From Paramecium sonneborni (Eukaryota; Ciliophora; Oligohymenophorea; Peniculida; Parameciidae): DNA of 64,000 nt. The position numbers and the translations under genes are program-made. The DNA lies in the NCBI GenBank assembly GCA_905182985.1, contig CAJJDN010000102.1, positions 78,849-142,848 of the forward strand, read 5' to 3'. Positions 35,134 to 47,388 of this stretch are shown here, piece after piece. Under the pieces are notes generated by a model. That model saw only the letters and a program-made list of their open reading frames with translations, made no database searches and was not told the DNA's origin. Numbering within the stretch: the stretch's first letter is position 1; each line of letters opens with the position of its first letter.

Positions 35134-37949
35134 ATGTCTGATTCCGAAGAAGAACAAGTGAAACAAGCACCAATAATAAAGCCTCATTAAAAATAACAAA
35201 AGGACTTTTATGCTGAATAATTATAAGCAAATGAAGAAGCAGATTCATAAGCTCCTTTGTTGGTGGTTGTATAAGGACCAAAAGGGAGTGGAAAAACAAC
35301 ATTAATAAAATCTCTAGTGAAACACTATACAGGATAGAAAATAAAGAAATTAGTGGGTCCAGTGACAGTTCGTTCTAATAAATAACATCGTGTGACATTT
35401 ATTGAATGTCCAAGTGATATCAATGCAATGAGTGATTTAAGTAAAGTGGCTGATTTAGCATTAATAATGATTGATGCTAGTATAGGATTTGAAATGGAAA
35501 CATTTGAATATTTAAGTTTGCTGAACAATCATGGTTTTCCTAATGTAATGGGTGTATTGACACATATCGATTTCTTTAAAGATAATAAACAATTGAGAAA
35601 GACCAGAAAGAAGTATAAGAAGAGATTTGAATATGAAACAGGTGGAAATTATAAATTGTTCTATTTGTAAGCATTAAAAAATGAATACTATTTGAAATAG
35701 GATATACATAATTTAGCAAGGTTTATTTCAATAATAAAGATTGCACCAGTGAGATGGAAAACAGAACATCCATTTGTATTAGCAGATCGTTATGAATAGG
35801 GTAAGGATAATACTACAACATTTTATGGATATGTAAGAGGATGTACATATAGATTAAATGATAGAATTCATTTCGTAGGTTAAGGAGATTACTATATAGA
35901 AAGTTTTAAAGAAGTTTTAGATCCTGTTGAAATTATTACTACATAAAAAAAACATAGATCATTGAAGGATACTGAAAAGCTAGTTTATGCTCCTATGTCA
36001 AGTATTGGTGCTTTAACTATTGATGCTACAGCAGGATATATTACAATTCCATAACCAATTTTCACAGAAAAGAATAAATTTGTTAATCAGGAAGATGAGG
36101 ATGATGAATAAGTTGAAGAAGAAGAAGAAGAATAAGAATTACCAGAAGGAGTTAGAATGGTTAGAGAATTATAATAAATGACTGAAGGAATTGATAAATA
36201 ATTAGAAGAAGAAGAAGATGTTTAATTATTAGAAGGTTTTGAATTAGAATAAGAATAACCAACCAAAAACAAAAATAATTAATAATAGATTTAATAATAA
36301 AGAGAATTAGTTAGATTAAAGAATAGAGTTAATATTAAAATTGAAAATGGAACTGTTTTACCTATTTCAGATACATTGTTAGCTACTGATTTACATGAAT
36401 TAATTTATTTGAATAAGAATGGTATTAATGAATTTGATAGTGTAAGATACATTCCAAAAGTTTAAGAGAGAGATTCATATAAAGAAATTAAAGAATTATT
36501 TGTAACAGGGTTTTATGGATAAACTGATGTTGTTGATTTAGAAAATTTAGAAAAATAAATTGAGGAAGAAGAATAAGAATAAGAATAAAAAGAGCAATAA
36601 GAATAAGAAAAACAAGAATAGGAGGATAAATAAAATTAGGATTAAAATTCAAAAGAAAAATAAAATAGATAATAACTTGTTAATTAATTGACATAATCTA
36701 ATCTTGGATTATATAAAAAAGGAACCTATGTTAAAATTGTTATTAAAGATTTCTCTTAATAAATAAGGGATGATTATCCAATGATACTTGCTAGATCTGA
36801 AGTAGGAGAAGATAATTTAGGATTCATTAAAGTAATATTTATATTGAATAATTAGATTCGTATAAAAAAACATAGATGGCATAGTAATATTTTGAAATCA
36901 AATGATCCAATCATTATTTCATTAGGATGGAGAAGATTTTAAACGATTCCAATATATTGTGTTTAAGATCCTAATGATAGATTACGTTTCATTAAATATA
37001 CTCCCGAATATGATTATTGTTATGCAATATTTTATGGTAATTTTGCACCTCAAGGAACTGGTCTCGTATGTACTTAATCATTAAGTAATAAATTGGTATA
37101 ATAAATTTATATTAAATTAGTCTAAATTTAGAATAGCTGCTACTGGGATTGTTTTAGAAATGAATCATTAATTTGATGTTATGAAGAAATTAAAATTAGT
37201 TGGAGAACCTTTTAAAGTTATAAAAAATACTGCTTTTATTAAAGGAATGTTCAATTCTTCACTTGAAGTAGCGAAATTCTAAGGTGGATTAATTAAAACT
37301 GTATCTGGTTTAAGAGGACATATAAAGAAACCAAGTAAATTAGGTCCGGATGGTAGTTTCAGAGCAACATTTGAAGACAAGATTTAAATGAGTGATTTAG
37401 TATTTTGTAGAACATGGGTTAGAATGCATTTAGAGAGATTTTATAGACTTATCACAAGTGATGTTAAATTAATGAAGACTATGTGGGAATTAAGATAGGA
37501 AAGATAAATACCATTAGAATTTAAACCAGATTCTACTTATCAAGATTAAGAAAGAGTTCCTGTTAAATTTGCTCCACTTAGAATACCTAATAATTTATAA
37601 TAGAATCTACCTTTTGAAAGCAAAGAGAAAGTAAATAAATTCTAATAAATTATAGGTTAAATCACTTTCATTTAGAGAGAAGTTGAGATAATAGGTAGAA
37701 AAGAATTTACCAGTTAAGAGTAATATGACTGATAAGGAGAAGGAAGTTTATTCGCTAATATAAAGATTAAATACTATTAAAAATGAAAAGGAAAAGAAAA
37801 GAGATGAAAAAGATATATAGAAATAGAAGGTTAAGGAAGCATAGTTTAAAGGATAAAAATAACATTTAGAAGAAGGGAAGAGAAAATATAAATAATAAAA
37901 GTAAAAAGAAAAGTTTATAAAATAAGTTAAAAAATAATAATAATAGTGA
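35134..37949 (+). CDS. BMS1: BMS1 ribosome biogenesis GTPase
   Basis: 914 residues; exons 35134-36831, 36856-37095, 37121-37655, 37678-37949; introns 24, 25 and 22 nt. The P-loop is [20 protein letters not shown], followed by the BMS1 pattern VGPVTV and [11 protein letters not shown], with [18 protein letters not shown] and GVLTHIDFF (a T-H-x-D form of the G4 motif). A long acidic, Gln-rich middle follows. The C-terminal half has the family block [27 protein letters not shown], then GLRGHIKKP and the typical basic coiled C-terminus. BMS1 acts in the nucleolus in the SSU processome with Rcl1, for 18S rRNA maturation. The first intron is a multiple of three without TGA, which is rare in Paramecium. 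It is removed here because without it the [10 protein letters not shown] block is interrupted. Confidence 0.95.
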
Positions 37950-37975
37950 TGTGTATATTTAATATATATAATTAA

Positions 37976-38671
37976 ATGAAGTATGGTTCTCCTAAAGTTT
38001 CATCAAATACTATAGATGTATTGGATGAAACATTGTCTCCTCAAAAATCTATAAGACCATATGTAAGAGACAAAAGGAGTAATAGTAATAAGATGAAGGA
38101 TTTCATTTATGACAATTAATTGTTTGATAATGTTGATAATAAGATTAGAGCTTATCTTTAAAAGAATCAAGTCAATTATGAAAAGAGTCTTATCAAATTG
38201 TATAATTTAGATTCTCTTTAAAGTCATAAAGCAAAACGATTGTTAGGAGAACTCAATTAAACAAGGCGAATATAACAATTTAGTGCTGTTAGACAAACTA
38301 AGTCTATGTAGAATTCTCATCCATCACTATATAGAGAAAGAAACAACAGTCTTCCTTCTTCTAAACAAATGCAATTTGATCTTAAATAAATATAATAGGA
38401 ATTAAAAAAAATCAATCCTGATATAGAAAATAAAGTATTAATGAATGTCTCAGTCTTTAAATTTAATCAATCAAACTGTGCTCGTCTTGAATAAGAAGAA
38501 TGGGAAAGAGTTGCCTTTTAATAATACCCTTATAAAATTAGACCAAAAATGACCAATTTCTAATAAGAATTAGATCGATTAAACAGTTATTATTCAAGAA
38601 ATGAAAACTCTTTAAATTAACTTATGCAAATCTAAAGAGATTTGCTGCATTACAAATTGCTTTAATAATGA
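37976..38671 (+). CDS. uncharacterised 231-residue protein
   Basis: Single exon from ATG 37976 to TGA 38669-38671, starting 26 nt after the BMS1 stop. Hydrophilic and basic, no signal or membrane segment, with predicted helices rich in Gln, Lys and Leu (for example QFDLKQIQQELKKINP and QQELDRLNSYYSR). Ser-rich low-complexity near residue 100. I recognise no family. Its 3' end is 26 nt from the end of the HIRA gene on the other strand. Confidence 0.65.
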
Positions 38672-38697
38672 TATTTATCTAACATATTTATATATAC

Positions 38698-41175
38698 TCA
38701 GAAATGATCTGGAAAAAGACACAATATTAGATCTCTAGTTTATGGAAATTGTTGGAGAATATAAATGATTTTTTTTTTCAGTTCCTCCATATCTTACACT
38801 CTTTCACTTAAATATTTATATTCAGCTGAATTTTAATTAGTAATCATTGTTTCAATAATATTCGATAATTTCTCTTAATTGTTAGGCCAAGTATCACATA
38901 ACTAATTTATTTAATTTAACTAATTACTTTCTTTATATAAGTATATAATGCTTTCTCATATGTTTTAATATCTCCATTAGACCAAAATATTTTTAATTAT
39001 TCTTCCAATTTAGATATATATTGAATATCATTAATTGCATCATCAATAGTAGTTTTTTAGATCAATCTCTTATATATCTGAGCATCATTATTTGGAGGAG
39101 TTTAATATTCATTAAAATTAAATTTCTATAGATTCTTAATATCAATATTTTGATTGCTAATAAATATTAATAGAATATAATTACTTAACATCAATTTATT
39201 TAGTTTTAATCCATTATCTTAATTATTTATGATACGTATAAACACAATAATCTTTAAATAGAAATTCTACTAAAGGATAACCTTCAGTGTCAATTTTAAG
39301 ATTTGCTTTAATCAAAGGATCAATGCTTTATTTACCTTTCTTTTCATCTTCATTAAGTTATTATTTTTTATCCATCCATTCATATACATGCTACATAAGT
39401 ATTTTAATATCTCCTTCATAAGATATAACTTTTTATTTTAAATCAATAACTTTAAATTCCCCAGTATTTTAAAGACATAAAATATGATTTTTAGGACTCA
39501 AAACAATTTAACTTAAAAATGGTAAAATAAATGGTGCTTCTTATCTCATTCCTTTATGATTCTCAATATAAAGTAATGCCTAATCAGTGTAAATAACTAT
39601 ATGATCATCATTGTATTATATAGTCTTTATTTAACCATCTACATAATCTATCCATTTAGGTACATTATTCTCAATACATCTAATCAAAGTTCCGTAAACT
39701 GCTTAATTGAATATTCTTTGTTATTATTTTTGAACTTCTAATAATAGAGTTTTCTTATTCATTTAAAAAGAATAACTCTTAGGTAATACCTCATATTATT
39801 ATATAACCAATAATGGTAATTGTTGTTCAACTTTTTTTACAACAGGTTCAGAAGAATTGATTTCTAAAGGAATTAACTTTTTTTTCCCATCAACAATTAT
39901 CTGTTTAAATTAAGTTTATATTGGTTTAGGAATTTCTCTTTATTATATAGTACTATCAGGAATTTAATTTTTGAGTTCATCTTAAACATGCATTTGTTCA
40001 ATCTACATGTCTGCAAATTTTATATTTTCATTAATTTTTGGTTAATAAAATCTAATTTATTTAACAGTATTTTTAAGATTTCCATAAAGATTCTTAATTT
40101 ATTGTTACTTTTCATTTTCAGTTAAAGTTTAACCTAAACTCATTTAAAAATCAATTATTATAATATATTTTTTAGAAGTTGTAGCCATAAGAACTGTTCC
40201 ATTTTAATTCCAAGTAATATCCTCTATAAGTTCTTCAGCTTTTTTATGTCCTTTAATTAAAAGGAATGGTTATTCATCAACTTAATTTTCATTAATTTAC
40301 CATAAACTTATATTACCATCATTGTCACCAATAGCAAAAACACTGAAATATTCATTAGAATTAGAATTCTTAAATAACATGGGTGAGAATCTAACAACAT
40401 TAATTGATGAGAATGGACCCACTATAGTTCTAACAACTTAAAAATTTTAATTTCTATCTAAAATAGCTACAGTTGGGATTGTCTATAGATTATAAAATTA
40501 ATACTTTATCATCTAAATTTGGAATAGCCAAATATCTACAATCTACACTCCAATCTAATTTTCTATCTTCTCTTTTAGTTGTACATTATTTTCCTTATAT
40601 TTGGAGGGAAATAGTAATTTCCTATTTCCAATTATCAATTTTATAAAAATTGACCTTGTATATTAATGTGTGATTACTGTATTATCAAATTTTAACGAAA
40701 CAATGTATTTATCAAATGGATCCCAACATATTCCAACTGTTTTTTAACCACAATCAATTTTATGTTATATTCCATCTTATTTGATATGATAAATAAAGAT
40801 ATTTCCATCTAATGATGCAGTAGCTATTCTTTAATCATCGGGCGACCAACATAATGCAGTAATTTCTAATTTATGTCCTTAATATGTTCGATAAATAGAT
40901 AAATTGGCGCCATTGAATTACCAAACAATTAATTTATCATTACTTGTTGCTAAATATGTTCCAGATGGAGACCATGCTAATTATGAAATCATTCTCTTTT
41001 CCATTTTACCAATCTAAATAGGATGTAAATTAAATTAAGCATCCACTTCATTTAATAACAACCAATCTTCCTCCTCTCCACTTCCCAATGCTAATATATT
41101 CTTTCTTGATAAACTCAATGATTTTAATCCTGTTGTTGCCTCTATTATACTAGTGTATTTGATTCTTACAGACAT
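38698..41175 (-). CDS. HIRA: HIRA histone chaperone
   Basis: WD-repeat protein read from ATG 41175 to TGA 38698-38700, with several short introns. Visible repeats: LAWSPSGTYLATSNDKLIVW; GHKLEITALCWSPDDQRIATASLDG; VGICWDPFDKYIVS; LDWSVDCRYLAIP; VVRFSPMLFK with FAIGDNDGNISLW; EDITW and GTVLMATTSKKYIIIIDF. The block RFSPMLFK after VGPFSS is typical of HIRA and its relatives. After the propeller, KQIIVDGKKKLIPLEI matches the HIRA B domain (DG-KRRI-P), the ASF1-binding element. The C-terminal third fits the Hira domain. HIRA deposits non-replicative H3 variants. The first propeller blade is short or missing at the N-terminus compared with animal HIRA. Confidence 0.82.
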
Positions 41176-41193
41176 ATAATTATTTATAATAAA

Positions 41194-42456
41194 TCAATTG
41201 ATTATTTGTTTCTAATTCTTTTTCATCAATTACTATACAATTGAAGAATGAAAGAATCGATCCCCAAACGAATTCATTACTTAAGGTGATTATTATTACT
41301 TATTGAAGTGTGGTTAATATCCATCAAAATTTTTAATTTCCATATATCGAGGACTTATTAGTTTTTATTTTTCCATCAAATTCTATGGCAACGAGAATTG
41401 AGTCTTATGAGTACTTTCACGAATCAAAGATTGGGTATCCACTGGAAATGGTCCTCTATATAAATTAATCAAATTAAAATTACAATGGCTTAGGAATAAT
41501 TGGATCTTATTTCTCATATTTCTGACTCACAAAATTACGAGAATAATTTGTTTCAGCAATAAATGGTAATTTCTTATCACTTTAAACATAAAATGGCCCA
41601 ATGATACCATGATATTATTTTTTCCAATCTCTAAAATTAGCTGTGTAAGATGACAAACATGACATAATATTCTAATTAGGCATATGATCAGGTTTAAAAT
41701 TATCTGACTTTTCATATCTTTGAGGCACAAAATGTTACTTATTTATTACTAAATTTCTTGTATACATTATATGTGCTTGAATTCTAAAGAAATGAAGCTG
41801 ATTATTTTGCTCTCTCATATATCCATCTATTAATGTATGTTGAATCTTTCATAAATTTATCATTATAATCATCAGTATATTATGTATTGTATTTACTTTT
41901 ACATCCCAATTTTTTAGTCTTTAATAATCTAATTTCCATTTCCTATAAATACAATGCTTACTATTATGTATTTCATACCTAATAAATCCGAAAAGTAATC
42001 CTAATTTTATGTAATTACTTCCTCTATACTTTAATCTCCTACTTAGAGATCTCTCCAAAGTTAATGATCAGGTGGAAATATCTCCTATATATTATTTATC
42101 AAATCACACAAATTAGTTTTAGATGATTATTCTGATGTAATTTACTCCTTCTTTTATATAGATGGTAATATTATTGGTTTTTATTCCTCAATTGTTATCT
42201 TTTCTCCTACACGTTATTATTCAGTCTCTGCTTTCTGAGATTGATAATATAATTTCTGAATATCTGGACTAACATGTTAAGATAATAATTAATTCTTTAA
42301 TTTCACAACCCTTCTCTTTTTTGGCTTTGTTTGATTTGTTCCATTACTTTTATAACTCTATTCACTAAACTCTGATCTTGATAATTTTTATTTATCATTT
42401 CCTTTCTAAAAATCATTCGAACTCAAGATCTTTTAGATTTTATCATCAATTATCAT
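41194..42456 (-). CDS. possible axonemal microtubule-binding protein (SAXO-like)
   Basis: Starts at ATG 42456 and ends at TGA 41194-41196, 18 nt before the HIRA start. Introns of 28 nt are placed near 41730 (ending AAG) and near 41480 (ending TAG). Another, near 41950-41970, seems only 19 nt and is uncertain. The first half is basic and Gln-rich with KKRRVVKLK. The second half has loosely repeated units of the form T-x-Y-x-x-x-F with nearby Pro (SSYTANFRDWK, AETNYSRNFV, YNQHFVPQRYEK), as in SAXO/MAP6-type microtubule stabilisers, ending with NSFGDRFFHSS. The assignment rests on pattern similarity only; it could be an unrelated low-complexity protein. Confidence 0.4.
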
Positions 42457-42621
42457 CTTATTTAATAATTATATAAATATATTAAATATTACACTCATTA
42501 ATTATTTTATTAAATTATCCCTATTATGTTTTTTATAATTTTAATCTATCCTAATAAACTAGAATTAATTATTACTATTATATCTATCAAATAATTTATA
42601 AACAATTTTACATCTACATCA

Positions 42622-42835
42622 TCAAATTATTATTTTCTATTCTAATTTTTCTTATTTTAAAATTAAGTAATCTATTCCAATTTTATATTTTTCATAAGCC
42701 TTTTAATAAATCTACTCTAAAATAATGATATCCCATTCTCTATAAAACACTGTATTAATTATTAATCAAACGAATTATCTGGGAGAAGAATAATTATTAC
42801 AAAATTACAATTTATATAACAGAAATTAGACTCAT
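42622..42835 (-). CDS. small protein, two introns
   Basis: About 55 codons from ATG 42835 to TGA 42622-42624 after removal of two adjacent introns (30 nt ending CCCAG and 22 nt ending ACAG). The joined product is MSLISVIQIIILF followed by a helical charged region containing YREWDIIILEQIYQKAYEKY. Without both introns the frame closes at once. No family recognised. It lies between the axonemal-like gene and the kinase, on the same strand as both. Confidence 0.4.
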
Positions 42836-42879
42836 GATAAGAATTATCAAAAAACAGTTGTTTCCTTAAAGAAGTTTGA

Positions 42880-43227
42880 TATACAAAAAATTACTGTTTA
42901 AAATCAACAATACTGAAGCCAAATAAAGAAAATAGAAATAAATTGATTGAACTCGATAGAAAGTCCACAAGAAAGAATTATAAATTAATTTTAAGTAATT
43001 ATTTTTAGATATTATTAAAATTTATTAATTAAACAAATCATTCTTAAAGAAAAGATTAAATAAAAGAATTCAAAAACTTTTAATAAAATGAAAGTAATTT
43101 TTGTAAGAGTAAATATTTAGAGAATTTAAATATTGTGTATTGTTCTAATTAGAAGAATAAGAGCAATTTATTATTTACTGTGAAATATTAAAAAATAACT
43201 TAAAAAAATAAATTATATTTGATTTGA
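42880..43227 (+). pseudogene. open stretch without start codon, possible relic
   Basis: A 115-codon plus-strand frame ending at TGA 43225-43227, with coding-like composition (KPNKENRNKLIELDRKSTRK, then a Lys/Asn/Gln-rich part). There is no ATG in frame and the frame is closed by TGA just upstream. It may be a decayed gene or chance; no family is recognised. Confidence 0.2.
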
Positions 43228-43311
43228 ATGTTAATATGTATACTTAAAAAAAGTATATAAAATAATTTTGTTTTGTATTTTATTTTTATCACGCAAATAT
43301 ATACTATAAAT

Positions 43312-44578
43312 TCAATAAATTTCTGGTTGATTTCCTAATTTCTTCTAGGTATTTAATAATCTATAAAAAATATAAAAAATATGTACGGTTTCGAATAAAA
43401 GTTTTTAGTATTTGGTTATGATTAATTAATAGTACTAGTAATTTGATATTATTACTAGAGTTCTTATTATTATCTTTAAGAGTTTTATTATTCATCAGGT
43501 TATAATCTTAATTGCCTCTTTTTGTTTGTACCTTATATTGATGAGGCATAAGAAGGAATGTAGGCACAATCTAAATCATCTTCAAGATTATTAGAAACAA
43601 CATTCTAAGTATTAAAATTAAAATTAGGTTTAGTATGATGATTCATAAGGTTCTAATTATTCTCTTATTTTGCATATGCTTTATTAGCTTTTGCAGGTGT
43701 CTATAGAGGACTTATTAAATATTTAGTATCATCTTTCAATTCTAATTCTTTAGGTAAAAATTTAAATGGTTAAGATAACCAATTACATTATAGAACTTCT
43801 ACTGCAGTTATTCTCTATAGTGGATCTTCTTAAAGCATGCTTTTGATTAGATTCAAAGGTTATTGAGGAATTAATTTCTAATGTTAATCCAAGTTGAGAT
43901 TTTAAATCTGGTATAATTAATCAATTTCAGTTGTACCAGGTATTAATGGATTCAATAGATATAACTCTGCTAAAATACATCCTAAAGCCCATATGTCTAC
44001 TTCTTGATTATATTATTCTTATTTGATTTACTCTGGAGACTAAATTAATAACAATTATACATTACCCTATACCATCTAGTAGAAACATAATCTGTATGTT
44101 GTTCATTTTAATATGTAACTTATCCAAAATCTATTAATTTTACAATGCCATTGTCTTATATCATAATGTTCTCTGGTTTTAAATCCCTATTAATAAATCA
44201 AAAGCTATACCTATGTAAATATCCTTGATTATGCAAATAATTTAAAGCACTAGCTATTTAATATACTATGCTTTAAATCTGCTGTTCACATAGAGTTCTA
44301 TTTTTCTCTTTTACAGATTTATAATATTATAACAAGTTCCTCTCAGAATAATCAAGCACTATTGCTATTGTTTTATTTTGCTTTATCACTTCCCTTAATT
44401 TTATAATGTTTGGATGATTTAGCTTTTTAAGTATTTAGATTTCCTTTATTTTTGTTTCATCCTTAATTGAATTATCTCGATAAGATTTTATTGCCACAAA
44501 TTCATGAGTTCTTTCATCAAGTGCTTTTGTTACACTTCCAAAAACACCATCTCCTAATTTTTAGATTATTTTATACAT
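43312..44578 (-). CDS. MAK/ICK/MOK-family protein kinase
   Basis: Begins [16 protein letters not shown] (Gly-rich loop), VAIKSYRD (catalytic Lys), HRDLKPENI (split by a 24-nt intron after the His-Arg), IDFGQVT (DFG), and activation loop [13 protein letters not shown], the T-D-Y form found in MAK and ICK. Introns are 24 nt, 26 nt within Arg-Ser-Pro-Glu, one of about 30 nt just after it, and 26 nt near the C-terminus. After the kinase domain come about 150 residues rich in Asn and Gln. TGA is at 43312-43314. RCK kinases control cilium length and intraflagellar transport in other organisms, which suits this cell type. Which member of the family it is remains open. Confidence 0.85.
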
Positions 44579-44708
44579 TTTATTAATAATTAAAATTGTG
44601 AGTAGATTTTTAAGCAATAATATAGATTTTAATTATCTATCCCCTTGATATTCATTAAGAAATAATACTAATTACTTTTAAACTTATTCACTTTATATAA
44701 TTATTTAT

Positions 44709-45049
44709 ATGGAAAATTAATTGAAAATATTTTAAGAAGAATTATAAGAATTGCTCATCAAATCATAATTAAACATGAGAAAGCTCACTATTAATAATAT
44801 CTAACTATCAGATCTTATGAAAACTTCTGCTAATGACTTACATATTGCAGTTGAAGAAAATACAGATAAGGTTAATTTGTAAATTAAACAATGTATGTAA
44901 ATGCAAGATGAATTTTTGTAAATAGAAGCCCTATAAAAGAAAGTGTATATTATTTGCATCTATTACCTAGGGAAATATTTAGATTAATAATTGAAGAAGT
45001 GCAGAAAAAGAAAGAACAAGAATATTAGAATTTATTAAAAAAATAATGA
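44709..45049 (+). CDS. small coiled-coil protein (104 aa)
   Basis: Exons 44709-44944 and 44971-45049, with a 26-nt intron. The protein is almost wholly helical with heptad-like Leu/Ile/Met spacing (LKIFQEELQELLIKSQ, FLQIEALQKKVEIFRLIIEE) and a Lys-rich end. Such small coiled-coil proteins are often subunits of larger complexes; I cannot name which one. It is divergent from the kinase gene, 130 nt between starts. Confidence 0.6.
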
Positions 45050-45333
45050 ATTATATATACATAAGTTATTTAAAATATATCTATCCCTATTAGTATAATT
45101 ATCTAAATTTGTACCTATAGTTACTACTAATATAAAAATATATTTTAAATCAAGTCTTCATTAAATATAGTAGAAATCTAATTAGATAACTTATAATTTG
45201 ATTAGTTTATTATTAATATTAATTATAATAATTAATAATTACCCATATATATTTAGATGATACTCAAAATCTATAGAATATTAATTTATAAAATAATACT
45301 CAAAATATTAATATAATATATATATATAATAAA

Positions 45334-46578
<1,245 letters not shown>

Positions 46579-47388
46579 TTATGTTTTTAATAATAATAAT
46601 TATCAAAATTACATCATATTTCATAATACATACATTCATAAATATTATAAATATCTAACACAACTCAAAAATACAGAAAACATTCTTCTATTTGCTGCAT
46701 ATTACTAATTATTTTTTAAAATATTCTAATTATTTGAAAATCTAAATATCTAATTAAAAACTTAAAAATGATGTTTAACTTTACAGGTTCTTTTTAAAAG
46801 AAAGGATGAGTTCAATAAAATATATATTAATTCAAAAAAAAATTGATATTTTAAAAAAATAGCTGATATTCGATTTTTTAAATTCTAATTAAGATTATGA
46901 ATATTCTAATATTATGAATATTCTAATATTATGAATATTCTAATATTATGAATATTCTAATATTATGAATATTCGAATATTATGAATATTCTAAAATAAT
47001 TAACAATTGTTGATTGAATGTAAATTAATCTCTTAATGTAGTAGTTTATCATCTTTATCAATGATGTATAGATAAGTTAAAAATTAAAAAGCTTAGATAT
47101 ATTAATTTTAAGGACTGTAATAATCTATTCTTAATTTGATTTAAAGAATTTATATTATAAATAAAGTTCTTTAATTTTTAAAAAATTTAAAATCAATTGA
47201 TTTATTATTGATATATTTAGAATCTAATACATGGTAATAGTTTGTTGAAATGAGTTTTAAATTTTGTATAGACATTGATAATTGATGATTGATTATTTAA
47301 AGTCAGTCATTTGTTTTTGATAATGTTAATTAAAACTTAAATTAAATTATTTAGAGATTATAATATTATTAAACTAAATCTTTTAAAT
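46579..47388. other. intergenic region with 17-nt minisatellite
   Basis: About 800 nt between divergent genes. It holds the minisatellite at 46899-46994 and otherwise AT-rich sequence. It carries the upstream regions of casein kinase 1 and the cysteine-rich gene at 47389. Confidence 0.5.
46899..46994. repeat. 17-nt tandem repeat, 5.6 copies
   Basis: Units GAATATTCTAATATTAT at 46899, 46916, 46933, 46950 and 46967 (the last with one T to G change), plus a partial unit to 46994. Each unit contains the palindromes GAATATTC and AATATT, so the array could form small hairpins. Confidence 0.9.

Noticed and set aside
35069..35528. Minus-strand frames over the start of BMS1
   Set aside because: Antisense shadows of the conserved BMS1 GTPase domain.
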